Below are positions 36,437-44,723 of a DNA stretch of 64,000 nucleotides, piece after piece (position 1 is the first letter of the stretch; every line of letters starts with the position of its first letter). The notes beneath the pieces are model-generated. The model did not search any database, had not been told where the DNA came from, and saw nothing but the letters and a program-made list of their open reading frames with translations. The stretch comes from Thermithiobacillus plumbiphilus (GTDB lineage: Bacteria > Pseudomonadota > Gammaproteobacteria > Acidithiobacillales > Thermithiobacillaceae): assembly GCF_038070005.1 (NCBI RefSeq), contig NZ_JBBPCO010000008.1, forward strand, positions 60,777-124,776, written 5' to 3'. Position numbers and translations under genes: made by a program.

Positions 36437-37426
36437 ATGACCCTTCCCGCCAGCAATGAGCGCCTTTCCGATCTATGTCGTCTGGCTCGCGACGTCATTC
36501 GCCTGGAGGCCGAGGCAGTTGCGGCCCTGGAAGACCGGATTGGTCCGGAGTTCGACCGTGCCTGCGAGCTCCTGCTGAATTGCCCGGGGCGGATCGTGGT
36601 CACCGGCATGGGCAAGTCCGGCATCATCGGCAAGAAGATCGCCGCCACCCTAGCAAGTACCGGCAGTCCGGCGCTGTTTCTGCATCCGGCCGAGGGCAGC
36701 CATGGCGACCTAGGCATGCTGACGCGTCATGACGTGCTGCTGGCCCTGTCGAATTCCGGGGAGACCGCAGAAATCCTGGCGATACTGCCCTTGATCAAGC
36801 GCATGCAGGTTCCCACGGTGGCCATGACGGGTCGGGCGAGCTCGACCCTGGCGCGCCGGTCGGACGTGCATCTGGATGTGTTCGTGGCGCGCGAGGCCTG
36901 CCCGCACAATCTGGCGCCGACGGCTTCGACCACGGCGGCGCTGGCCATGGGCGATGCCCTGGCCATGGCCCTGTTGCAGGCACGCGGTTTCACGCCCGAG
37001 GACTTCGCGCTGTCGCATCCGGGTGGCGCCCTGGGGCGGCGCCTGTTGTTGCAGGTGGCCGATCTGATGCACAGCGGATCACGGTTGCCGGTGGTGAATG
37101 CGGATACCACGCTTCGCCAGGCCGTCTATGAGATCAGCAGCAAGGGGCTTGGCATGACCGCGGTGCTGGAGGCTGATGGCAGCCTGGCGGGTGTGTTCAC
37201 GGATGGTGACCTGCGCCGGGCGCTCGATCGGGGTGCGGATGTGCTGGAATTGCCGATACGGACACTGATGCATGCCAATCCGCAGGTGATCGGGCCGGAG
37301 GCACTGGCCGCCGAAGCCCTGGCGCGGATGGAGCAGTTCCGCATCAATGGCTTGCTGGTGGTGGATGATGGCAGGCTCGTCGGGGCGCTGAACATGCATG
37401 ACCTGCTGCGGGCGGGGGTGGTATGA
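36437..37426 (+). CDS. kdsD: D-arabinose-5-phosphate isomerase KdsD
   Basis: Converts ribulose-5-phosphate to arabinose-5-phosphate, the first step of Kdo synthesis. The protein is 329 residues (E. coli 328): a SIS sugar-isomerase domain (about 40-175; VTGMGKSGIIGKKIAATLASTG, LSNSGETAEIL) and two CBS domains at the C-terminus. The start at 36437 follows AGGAAA; the longer frame to 36323 lacks support. It overlaps kdsC by 4 bases (ATGA). Confidence 0.97.
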   Translation: MTLPASNERLSDLCRLARDVIRLEAEAVAALEDRIGPEFDRACELLLNCPGRIVVTGMGKSGIIGKKIAATLASTGSPALFLHPAEGSHGDLGMLTRHDVLLALSNSGETAEILAILPLIKRMQVPTVAMTGRASSTLARRSDVHLDVFVAREACPHNLAPTASTTAALAMGDALAMALLQARGFTPEDFALSHPGGALGRRLLLQVADLMHSGSRLPVVNADTTLRQAVYEISSKGLGMTAVLEADGSLAGVFTDGDLRRALDRGADVLELPIRTLMHANPQVIGPEALAAEALARMEQFRINGLLVVDDGRLVGALNMHDLLRAGVV

Positions 37427-37962
37427 AGCCGCTGGAATCAAGGATCGAATGCATTCGCGTGCTGGCACTGGATGTAGATGGCGTGCTCACGGACGGCAGC
37501 ATCTTCATGGACAACCTCGGCCAGGAGTACAAGGCCTTCCATGTGCGTGACGGGCATGGCCTGAAGCTGCTGCAGCGTGCCGGAATCCAGATCGCCTTGA
37601 TCACCGGTCGCAGTTCCGGCGTGGTCGAGGCGCGGGCCCGGGACCTTGGAATCACCTATGTGTATCAGGGGGCGCTCGACAAGCGCCTGCCCTTCGTGGA
37701 GCTGAAAAAGTCCACCGGAGTGGCGGATCACGAGATTGCCTACATGGGCGATGACGTGGTGGATCTTCCGATCCTGAGCCGGGTTGGCCTGGCCGCGGCG
37801 CCTGCCGATGCGCATGAGGCTGTGCTGGAGCAGGTCCAGTTTGTCTCTCGCCATGCTGGTGGCAGGGGGGCTGTCCGCGAACTCTGCGATCTGCTTTTGC
37901 GGGGACAGGGGCGCATGGATGAACTGATGGCGCAGTATCTGTCGAAGCAGGGGCCCGCATGA
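37423..37962 (+). CDS. kdsC: 3-deoxy-D-manno-octulosonate 8-phosphate phosphatase KdsC
   Basis: HAD-family phosphatase releasing free Kdo. The protein is 179 residues. It has the nucleophile motif LALDVDGVLTDG, KAFHVRDGHGLKLL, ITGRSS and the acidic YMGDDVVDLP. It lacks a cap domain, as expected of the tetrameric KdsC type. Overlaps kdsD and lptC by ATGA junctions, so the Kdo and LPS-transport genes are translationally chained. Confidence 0.97.
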   Translation: MKPLESRIECIRVLALDVDGVLTDGSIFMDNLGQEYKAFHVRDGHGLKLLQRAGIQIALITGRSSGVVEARARDLGITYVYQGALDKRLPFVELKKSTGVADHEIAYMGDDVVDLPILSRVGLAAAPADAHEAVLEQVQFVSRHAGGRGAVRELCDLLLRGQGRMDELMAQYLSKQGPA

Positions 37963-38525
37963 GATTGCCCGGCCCGAGCATACCCGCGTTTTCTCCAGCT
38001 GCCCTGCTCACCATCCTGGCATTATTGCTGATCCTGGTGCTGACCTGGCAGGAACCGCAGCCGGTAGGACCGAATCTGGACTGGGGAGGATCGTTGCAGA
38101 GCGGTGATCTGGCTGTCGAGAACGTGCGCTTGAGCCAGTACCGCGTTGATGGCAGTCTGGAGTTTCATGCCGAAGCTGCCCAGGCCTATCATGATCCCCA
38201 GGCCGGGGCCACCTTTTTATACAAGCTGCGCGCCCTCAGGCCCCAGGCCGGCGGGCCGGTGGCCATGCAGGCGACTGGTGGCCGCGTGCAGGACGACTCC
38301 GGCATCGTATCCCTCTACCAGTCGGTTCGCGTCCAGATGGCTCCCGATTATCATGCCGAGACGGATATGCTGCGTTATGATCCCCGGGCCGGTCTGATGA
38401 CCAGCCCCTCGGCGGTTCGTCTGATTCGCGGGGATGACTGGATGAGCGGCGTGGGCATGCGCATGTCCATCCCGGCGGGAACCGCTCAGTTGCTGTCACA
38501 GGTGAGGGCCTATTATGCACCGTAG
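37959..38525 (+). CDS. lptC: LPS export protein LptC
   Basis: Inner-membrane-anchored component that passes LPS from LptBFG to LptA. The protein is 188 residues with one N-terminal helix (about 12-28, FSPAALLTILALLLILVL) and a periplasmic beta-jellyroll (LEFHAEAAQAYHDPQAG, SPSAVRLIRGDDWMSGVGM). Sequence conservation in LptC is low, but size, anchor and position between kdsC and lptA make it firm. Overlaps lptA by 11 bases. Confidence 0.93.
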   Translation: MRLPGPSIPAFSPAALLTILALLLILVLTWQEPQPVGPNLDWGGSLQSGDLAVENVRLSQYRVDGSLEFHAEAAQAYHDPQAGATFLYKLRALRPQAGGPVAMQATGGRVQDDSGIVSLYQSVRVQMAPDYHAETDMLRYDPRAGLMTSPSAVRLIRGDDWMSGVGMRMSIPAGTAQLLSQVRAYYAP

Positions 38526-39033
38526 TGTGGTTTTGCTGGGAATCCTGTGGCTGTCCGGCCTGTCCGGACCCGGCTTCGCGGCTGAGAAGCGGGCAGCTGC
38601 GGAGCCGATCGAGGTGAGTGCCGACAGCCTGCAGGTGGATGAACGCGCGCAGCGCGCAACTTACACCGGAAACGTGGTGGTGCATCGGGGAGATCTGACC
38701 ATCAACGCCGATCGAGTGCTCATCCAGGGTAGCGGCAAGGCGGTGCAGCGTATCGTCGCCACCGGCAATCCCGTCAGGCTCAGGCAGGCGGATCGGCGCG
38801 GGGATGGGCAACAGCTGGTCTATGAGCCCGGCCAGGAGCGCATCACCCTGAGTGGCAATGCGCACATCCGGCAGGAAAGTAACGAGCTGGCCGGCGAGCG
38901 GATCACCTATCTGTTGCGCGAACAGCGTACCGAAGTGACCGGCAAGAGCGGCCAGCGGGTCAAGTCGATATTCTATTCCAGTGGCGACGCGGCCTTGCCG
39001 GGTCAGGGCGGGCAGGCTGGTAGCAGCAGATGA
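38515..39033 (+). CDS. lptA: LPS transport periplasmic bridge protein LptA
   Basis: Periplasmic protein forming the bridge for LPS to the outer membrane. The protein is 172 residues with a signal peptide (about 1-22, ending GFA-A) and an OstA-like beta-jellyroll ([33 protein letters not shown] region). The C-terminal tail ends in [10 protein letters not shown]. The ATG lies inside the end of lptC; the stop overlaps the lptB start by 4 bases. Confidence 0.95.
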   Translation: MHRSVVLLGILWLSGLSGPGFAAEKRAAAEPIEVSADSLQVDERAQRATYTGNVVVHRGDLTINADRVLIQGSGKAVQRIVATGNPVRLRQADRRGDGQQLVYEPGQERITLSGNAHIRQESNELAGERITYLLREQRTEVTGKSGQRVKSIFYSSGDAALPGQGGQAGSSR

Positions 39034-39752
39034 TCCGTCTGAGTGCCGAACACCTGTCCAAGAGTTATCGTCGCCGCCAGGTGGTGAATGATGTCTCGCT
39101 CTTTCTCGATCAGGGCGAGATTGTCGGCCTGCTCGGCCCGAACGGGGCCGGCAAGACCACCACTTTCTACATGGTGGTCGGTCTGATCCGGCCTGATGCC
39201 GGTCGCATCATGCTCGACGACCAGGACATCAGCCGTCTGCCCATGCATCAGCGAGCCCGGCTCGGGGTGGGCTACCTGCCCCAGGAGGCATCGGTGTTTC
39301 GTCGCATGAGCGTGGCGGACAACATCCTGGCAGTACTGGAAACCCTGCCACTGCAGGCACAGGAGCGGCGCGAGCGGCTGGAAAATCTGCTCGACGAACT
39401 CCATATTCAACATATCCGGGATACCCTGGGGCACAGCCTGTCCGGCGGGGAACGTCGGCGTGTCGAGATTGCCCGTACCCTGGCCACCGAACCGCGCTTC
39501 ATCCTGCTGGACGAACCCTTTGCCGGAGTCGATCCGATTTCGGTGATCGAGATCCAGCGGCTGGTGCAGGGCTTGAAGGCGCGCAATATTGGTGTTCTTA
39601 TAACGGATCACAATGTCCGTGAAACGCTGGGCATCTGCGAACGGGCCTATATCCTGAATCAGGGGAGCGTGCTGACCACCGGGACTCCTGAGGAAATCGT
39701 CTATAATGATATGGTCAAGAAAGTCTATTTGGGCGAGAGTTTTCGTATCTGA
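39030..39752 (+). CDS. lptB: LPS export ABC ATPase LptB
   Basis: Cytoplasmic ATPase driving LPS extraction with LptF/LptG. The protein is 240 residues. Walker A is GPNGAGKTT (36-44), the signature [12 protein letters not shown], Walker [15 protein letters not shown], and the switch His in [10 protein letters not shown]. LptF/LptG are not in the window. An ATGA junction with lptA and 48 bases to rpoN keep it in the same string. Confidence 0.98.
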   Translation: MIRLSAEHLSKSYRRRQVVNDVSLFLDQGEIVGLLGPNGAGKTTTFYMVVGLIRPDAGRIMLDDQDISRLPMHQRARLGVGYLPQEASVFRRMSVADNILAVLETLPLQAQERRERLENLLDELHIQHIRDTLGHSLSGGERRRVEIARTLATEPRFILLDEPFAGVDPISVIEIQRLVQGLKARNIGVLITDHNVRETLGICERAYILNQGSVLTTGTPEEIVYNDMVKKVYLGESFRI

Positions 39753-39800
39753 ACGCATTCGCTCCAGGATGCTTCCAACAGTCGGGAAACGGCTATACGC

Positions 39801-41231
39801 ATGAAACAGTCTCTGGAATTGAAACTGGGTCAGCAACTTGCCATGACCCCGCAGTTACAGCAGGCGATTCGCCTGCTGCAGTTGTCCACGCTGGAGTTGC
39901 AGCAGGAAGTTCAGGACATGCTGGACCGCAATCCGCTGCTGGAAGAAGATGAAACGCCGCCCGCCAACCCTGCCGAAATGCCGGCGCCTGCCAGCGAAGC
40001 CAGTGATCCGGATGGCCCGCTGACCCTGGTTTCGGAGTCCCTGCCCGAAGATCTACCGGTCGATAGCGCCTGGGAGGATGTCTTTGACATGGCGCCGGCT
40101 GGTTCCGGTACCCAGACCAATGAGGACCTGCCGGAGTTCGAGTCGCGCAACAGCGCGCCGCAGACCTTACGCGATCATCTGCTGTGGCAGATGCGCATGT
40201 CTCCCTTCAGCGAGGAGGACCGCGACATTGCCGAGCTGTTGATAGATGCCATTGATGAGTGCGGCTATCTGCAGATCAGCATCGAGGATGCTGCGGAAGC
40301 CCTGAGCGTCGAGCAGGAAGCGGTCTGTACCGTCCTCAAGCGCATCCAGCACTTCGATCCGCCCGGCGTTGGCGCCCGCGATGTCAGCGAGTGTCTCTGT
40401 CTGCAACTTTCGAGTCTGGATGCCGATACGCCGGGGCTGGCCGAGGCACGGCTCATCTGCACCAGGCACCTGACTTCCCTGGCCCGCCACGACTATGCCC
40501 AGTTGAAGCAGGTGCTCGGGGTCGATGAGGACCGGCTGCGCGCGGCCGTGCAGCTCATTTCGGGACTGAACCCCCGGCCTGGCGAGGACATGAACGAAAA
40601 GCCGGCCGAGTACGTGGTGCCGGACGTGGTGGTTCGCCGTCAGGGGCGTGGCTGGCGTGTCGAGCTCAACAGCGAGGCGATGCCGCGCCTGCGCATCAAT
40701 CAGGGCTACGCCCAACTGGCCGAGAACGGTCACGATACGGCACACCGGTTCGTGCAGGACAATCTGGCGGAGGCGCGCTGGTTCCTCAAGAGCCTGCAGA
40801 ATCGTCAGGAAACGGTGCTCAAGGTGGCCACGGCCATCGTCGAGCGTCAGCGCGCCTATTTCGAGCGTGGGCCGGAAGCCATGCGACCAATGGTCCTGCG
40901 TGATATCGCCGATGCCGTGGAAATGCACGAGTCCACCATCTCCCGCGTGACCAATCAAAAGTACATGCTGACCCCGCGCGGCCTGCTCGAATTCAAGTAT
41001 TTCTTCTCCAGCCATGTCAGTACCGATACCGGCGGTGCTGCCTCGGCGACCGCCATCCGGGCCCTGATCGGCAAGTTCATTGCCGAGGAATCGCCCCGCA
41101 AGCCTTTGAGCGACAGTCAGCTCGTGGAACTGCTGGCCGAACGCGGCATCCAAATTGCCAGACGTACTGTCGCCAAATACCGGGAGAGTCTCAATATCTC
41201 TCCTTCCAGCCAACGCAAAAGGCTTACCTGA
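39801..41231 (+). CDS. rpoN: RNA polymerase sigma-54 factor RpoN
   Basis: Sigma factor for enhancer-dependent promoters (-24/-12). The protein is 476 residues (E. coli 477). Region I is Gln-rich (LKLGQQLAMTPQLQQAIRLLQLS), region II is acidic (about 50-115), the core-binding region follows, and the C-terminus has the helix-turn-helix and RpoN box (ARRTVAKYRESLNI). It is in the standard context lptB-rpoN-hpf-ptsN, where PtsN and HPF modulate nitrogen and stress responses. Confidence 0.98.
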   Translation: MKQSLELKLGQQLAMTPQLQQAIRLLQLSTLELQQEVQDMLDRNPLLEEDETPPANPAEMPAPASEASDPDGPLTLVSESLPEDLPVDSAWEDVFDMAPAGSGTQTNEDLPEFESRNSAPQTLRDHLLWQMRMSPFSEEDRDIAELLIDAIDECGYLQISIEDAAEALSVEQEAVCTVLKRIQHFDPPGVGARDVSECLCLQLSSLDADTPGLAEARLICTRHLTSLARHDYAQLKQVLGVDEDRLRAAVQLISGLNPRPGEDMNEKPAEYVVPDVVVRRQGRGWRVELNSEAMPRLRINQGYAQLAENGHDTAHRFVQDNLAEARWFLKSLQNRQETVLKVATAIVERQRAYFERGPEAMRPMVLRDIADAVEMHESTISRVTNQKYMLTPRGLLEFKYFFSSHVSTDTGGAASATAIRALIGKFIAEESPRKPLSDSQLVELLAERGIQIARRTVAKYRESLNISPSSQRKRLT

Positions 41232-41253
41232 GCCATAGCAGCAAGGAGTCTGT

Positions 41254-41583
41254 ATGCATCTCAAAATCACCGGACAGCACCTGGATCTGACGGAAGCGCT
41301 CAAGAACTATGTCAATGAAAAGATCGGCGGAGTGGACCAGTACTTCGACAACGTGATCGATGCGGAGGTAGTCCTGCGGCAGGAGAAGTTCCGCAATTCC
41401 ATCGAGGTGACGCTCTTTGCTGCCGGCCAGACGCTGCACGCCGAGGCGGAAGACAAGGACATGTACGCGGCCATCGATGCCGCTTCGGACAAGCTCGAAC
41501 GGCAGGTGGTCCGCTACAAGGAGAAATTGACCAACCATCATCCCCACCATAACCTGGACAAGACCCAGGTAACCGAGCTCTGA
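41254..41583 (+). CDS. hpf: Ribosome hibernation promoting factor HPF (short form)
   Basis: Binds the 30S subunit and stabilises inactive ribosomes in stationary phase. The protein is 109 residues: MHLKITGQHLDLTEALKNYVNEKI, the beta-strand core with EVTLFAAGQTLHAEAEDKDMYAAID, and a basic tail. Longer forms carry a dimerisation domain, which this one lacks. An AAGGAG site precedes the ATG. Standard neighbour of rpoN and ptsN. Confidence 0.96.
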   Translation: MHLKITGQHLDLTEALKNYVNEKIGGVDQYFDNVIDAEVVLRQEKFRNSIEVTLFAAGQTLHAEAEDKDMYAAIDAASDKLERQVVRYKEKLTNHHPHHNLDKTQVTEL

Positions 41584-41591
41584 CTTCACCC

Positions 41592-42047
41592 ATGCACATT
41601 GCATCCCTGCTGGACCCAAGCCGCATTGCCAGCGATCTGGCCGCCGGGAGTAAGAAGCGTACTCTCGAACAGATGGCGGAGCTGTTGAGCCGCGGGCTGG
41701 ACAGCGAGTCCTCTCCCGAGGTGTTCAGCAGCCTGTCTGGACGTGAGCGGCTCGGGAGTACCGCCATCGGCCATGGGGTAGCCATTCCCCATGGCCGGGT
41801 GGCCGGGCTGCAGCAGGCCATCGGCGCCTTTGGGCGCTATCCGGCGGGCCTGGACTTCGATGCCGCCGACGAGGAGCCTGTGCGCCTGGTCTTTGCCCTG
41901 CTGGTGCCGGCGGAAAGCACCACTGAACACCTGCAACTGCTGGCCGGGCTGGCCGAGATCTTCAGCCGTCCGGATCTGCGGGCGCGCCTGCTGAAAGCTG
42001 CCTCCCCGGAAGAGCTTTATCAGATCCTGCTCGATCAGGCTCCCTGA
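41592..42047 (+). CDS. ptsN: PTS IIA-like nitrogen regulatory protein PtsN (EIIA-Ntr)
   Basis: A 151-residue regulator phosphorylated on a His by the PTS; it affects potassium transport, nitrogen control and envelope stress. The phosphorylation site is H67 in IGHGVAIPHGRV. The fructose-type IIA domain spans the whole length. It sits 2 bases before hprK and directly after hpf. In this window the phosphate could come from HPr (44457-44723), as no PtsO/PtsP pair is seen. Confidence 0.97.
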   Translation: MHIASLLDPSRIASDLAAGSKKRTLEQMAELLSRGLDSESSPEVFSSLSGRERLGSTAIGHGVAIPHGRVAGLQQAIGAFGRYPAGLDFDAADEEPVRLVFALLVPAESTTEHLQLLAGLAEIFSRPDLRARLLKAASPEELYQILLDQAP

Positions 42048-42049
42048 CC

Positions 42050-43081
42050 ATGCTTGAGGAACATCCCGGCCGGATCAGCGTCAACGCCTTGTTCGAGCAA
42101 TTGCGCGATCCCCTGCAACTGGTCTGGGTCGCCGGGCGTCGCGGCGGCGAGCGCTGTCTGGAAACCCTGCACTGGACCGAACAGGGGGCATCGCCTGCCA
42201 CCAGCCATGAACTGCCCCGGACCACGCTGGTCGGGCCTCTGAATTTCATCCATCCCAATCTGGTCCAGGTACTGGGCGCGGCCGAACTCCATTACCTGGA
42301 GCAGCATTGTGCCGGGAAAGCCGAGCGCCTGGCGCAACAGCTGTTCGTACCCTCGCTGGTGGCCCTGGTGATCGGCGAGGGGCGGCCGGCGCCCGATTTT
42401 CTGCTCGAAGCCGCCAATGCCGCCGAATTCCCGGTGTTCTCTTCCTCCTTGCCCGCGCCCTATCTGGTTGCCCGCATCCAGTATTTTCTGTCGCGCTTGC
42501 TGGCCGAGCGCGAGACCCGCCATGGCGTGTTCATGGACGTGCTGGGCATGGGGATCTTTCTCATGGGCGAGTCCGGCATCGGCAAGAGCGAACTGGCGCT
42601 GGAACTGCTCAGTCATGGACACCGGCTCATCGCGGACGATGCCGTGGAGTTTGCGCGTACCGCGCCGGATGTCATCGTCGGCAGTTGTCCGCCCGCCATC
42701 CAGGACTATCTGGAAGTGCGCGGCTTGGGTATCATCAATATTCGCGACATGTTCGGCACGGCAGCGATCCTGCGTTCCAAGCGCCTGCGTCTGGCCGTCG
42801 AGCTCAAGCGCATGACCGTAGCGGATATGGCGGGCATCGACCGCCTGCGCGGAGCGGTGGGGGAGTTGCCGATCCTGGGCGTTTCGATCCCGCGGATCAC
42901 CCTGCCGGTGATGCCCGGGCGCAATCTGGCCGTACTGGTGGAAGTGGCGGCGCGCAGCCAGTTTCTCAAGGAATCCGGGGTGGACACCCTGGCCCAGTTC
43001 GAGGCCCAGCTGCATCGGTCGATGATTCCGGCGGATGCGGCTCCCGGCACATTGCCGACCATCCCGAATTCGGGTGACTGA
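42050..43081 (+). CDS. hprK: HPr kinase/phosphorylase HprK
   Basis: Phosphorylates or dephosphorylates a regulatory Ser of HPr. The protein is 343 residues: N-terminal HprK domain and C-terminal kinase domain with Walker A GESGIGKS (173-180), the signature LEVRGLGIINI, and a catalytic His/Asp region around GHRLIADDAVEF. Proteobacterial copies occur with ptsN and rapZ, as here. The HPr encoded downstream has the matching target Ser45. Confidence 0.96.
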   Translation: MLEEHPGRISVNALFEQLRDPLQLVWVAGRRGGERCLETLHWTEQGASPATSHELPRTTLVGPLNFIHPNLVQVLGAAELHYLEQHCAGKAERLAQQLFVPSLVALVIGEGRPAPDFLLEAANAAEFPVFSSSLPAPYLVARIQYFLSRLLAERETRHGVFMDVLGMGIFLMGESGIGKSELALELLSHGHRLIADDAVEFARTAPDVIVGSCPPAIQDYLEVRGLGIINIRDMFGTAAILRSKRLRLAVELKRMTVADMAGIDRLRGAVGELPILGVSIPRITLPVMPGRNLAVLVEVAARSQFLKESGVDTLAQFEAQLHRSMIPADAAPGTLPTIPNSGD

Positions 43082-43082
43082 C

Positions 43083-43982
43083 ATGGATTTCATCATCATC
43101 AGCGGCTTGTCCGGCTCGGGCAAGTCGACCGCGCTGCGGGCCCTGGAGGATCAGGGGTATTACTGTGTCGATAACCTGCCGGCCACCCTGCTGTCGCGCT
43201 TTGGCGAACAGCTCCTGAGTCAAGCCGATTCGAGCGAGATCCGCGCGGCGGTCAGCATCGATGTGCGCAACCGCGCCTTCCTCGGCGCCTTGCCGGCTGA
43301 GTTGGAATTGCTCGACAGCCAGGGCATCAAGCCGCGCATCCTTTTCCTGGAGGCCGACGAGGCAAGCCTGATCAAGCGCTTCAGCGAGACGCGCCGGCGT
43401 CATCCCCTGACCAGTGCGGGCGGAGAAGACCAGGGGCAGTTTGCCCTGGCCCTGCGCGATGGGTTGCAGCGCGAACGGGAAATGGTGCAGCCGTTGCTGG
43501 GGGCGGCCAGCAAACGCATCGACTCTTCCCAGATCAATACCCACCAGCTGCGCACCCGGGTGCAGGCCTGGAGCCTGGCCAGTCGGGAGCAGGATGGGCT
43601 GGTGCTGCTCTTTCAGTCTTTTGGCTACAAGCATGGCGTGCCGCTGGATTCGGATTTCGTCTTCGATCTGCGCGGTTTGCCCAATCCCCATTACGATCCC
43701 AAATTGCAACCTTTGACCGGTCAGGACCAGCCTGTCGCCGATTTTCTGGTTGCACAAGCGAGCGTGGAATCCATGTTTCAGGACCTGCAGCAGTTCTTTG
43801 GCAAGTGGCTGCCAGCCTTCGAGGAGGAGTGCCGTAACTATGTCACGGTGTCCCTGGGCTGTACCGGCGGCCAGCATCGCAGTGTCTACCTGGCCGAACG
43901 GCTGGCGGCAGCCCTGCTGGCGCCCGGGCGCAAGGTCATTCTGCATCATCGCGAGCTGGCGCAGGTCCGGGTACTGCCATGA
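43083..43982 (+). CDS. rapZ: RNase adapter protein RapZ
   Basis: Nucleotide-binding protein that in E. coli guides RNase E to the sRNA GlmZ and so controls glucosamine-6-phosphate synthesis. The protein is 299 residues (E. coli 284). The N-terminal Walker A GLSGSGKS and YCVDNLP are seen, and the C-terminal domain has SLGCTGGQHRSVYLAE. The start at 43083 directly follows the hprK stop; the longer frame lies within hprK. In other proteobacteria the RNA target is unknown. Confidence 0.95.
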   Translation: MDFIIISGLSGSGKSTALRALEDQGYYCVDNLPATLLSRFGEQLLSQADSSEIRAAVSIDVRNRAFLGALPAELELLDSQGIKPRILFLEADEASLIKRFSETRRRHPLTSAGGEDQGQFALALRDGLQREREMVQPLLGAASKRIDSSQINTHQLRTRVQAWSLASREQDGLVLLFQSFGYKHGVPLDSDFVFDLRGLPNPHYDPKLQPLTGQDQPVADFLVAQASVESMFQDLQQFFGKWLPAFEEECRNYVTVSLGCTGGQHRSVYLAERLAAALLAPGRKVILHHRELAQVRVLP

Positions 43983-44440
43983 TCGGTGTCGTGATCGTTA
44001 CCCATGATGGTCTGGCCGAGGCCCTGGCCAAGAGTCTTTTTCATGTGCTGGGGCCCGAGCACCCCTGTTTCGAATGCATCGGCGTGGACCGCGATGATGC
44101 CGTCGAGCTCGTCCGCGAACGGGTGGAAGGCGCCGTGCGGCGGGTGGACCAGGGTGCTGGCGTGCTGATTCTCACTGATCTTTTCGGTGGCACGCCCTCG
44201 AATGTCGCCATGTCGCTGGTGGAGGCGGGGCGCGTGGACGTGCTCAGCGGCGTGAACCTGCCCATGCTGGTGCGGATCATGAGTGCCCGCCAGGCCAGTC
44301 TGGGGGATACCATCGAGCGCGCCATCCAGGGTGGTCGGGAAGGCATTCTGCTGGCCAGCGAGATGATTGATTACTGGCGAAATTGCGGCGACAAAAGGGT
44401 GGATACCCAGCAGGCCGGCACCGGCAATGGCGCGCCATAA
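43979..44440 (+). CDS. PTS EIIA component, mannose family
   Basis: A 153-residue soluble IIA protein of the mannose class: GVVIVTHDGLAEAL with phosphorylation site H9, then DLFGGTPSNVAMSL and VNLPMLVRIM. In PTS transporters it passes phosphate to IIB, but no IIB, IIC or IID gene follows here, so it is probably regulatory. It overlaps rapZ by 4 bases (ATGA), and HPr follows after 16 bases. Confidence 0.93.
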   Translation: MIGVVIVTHDGLAEALAKSLFHVLGPEHPCFECIGVDRDDAVELVRERVEGAVRRVDQGAGVLILTDLFGGTPSNVAMSLVEAGRVDVLSGVNLPMLVRIMSARQASLGDTIERAIQGGREGILLASEMIDYWRNCGDKRVDTQQAGTGNGAP

Positions 44441-44456
44441 GTCGCAAGGGGGGGAG

Positions 44457-44723
44457 ATGCGCACGGAATTCACTATCGTCAACAAGCTTGGGCTGCACGC
44501 CCGGGCGTCCGCCAAGTTCGTCACCCTGGCCTCCAGCTTTCCCTGTGAGGTCTGGCTGGAACGCTGCGGCAAGCGGGTCAATGGCAAGAGCATCATGGGG
44601 GTGATGATGCTGGCGGCCTCCAAGGGCACGGTACTCACCCTGGAGACCGAGGGCGATCAGGCGCAAGCCTGCGCTGAGGCCCTGCTGGCCCTGGCCGCTT
44701 CCCGCTTTGGAGAGGAAGAATGA
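44457..44723 (+). CDS. PTS phosphocarrier protein HPr
   Basis: An 88-residue HPr. The active-site His14 is in LGLHARASAKF and a regulatory Ser45 is in NGKSIMGVMML, the site used by HprK (encoded at 42050). EI phosphorylates the His; the His then passes phosphate to IIA proteins (EIIA-Man at 43979 and perhaps PtsN). The start at 44457 follows AAGGGGGGAG. The ptsI ATG overlaps its stop by 4 bases. Confidence 0.96.
   Translation: MRTEFTIVNKLGLHARASAKFVTLASSFPCEVWLERCGKRVNGKSIMGVMMLAASKGTVLTLETEGDQAQACAEALLALAASRFGEEE

Noticed and set aside
42035-43949. Minus-strand frames opposite hprK and rapZ (362 and 327 codons)
   Set aside because: Shadows of certain genes, no motifs.
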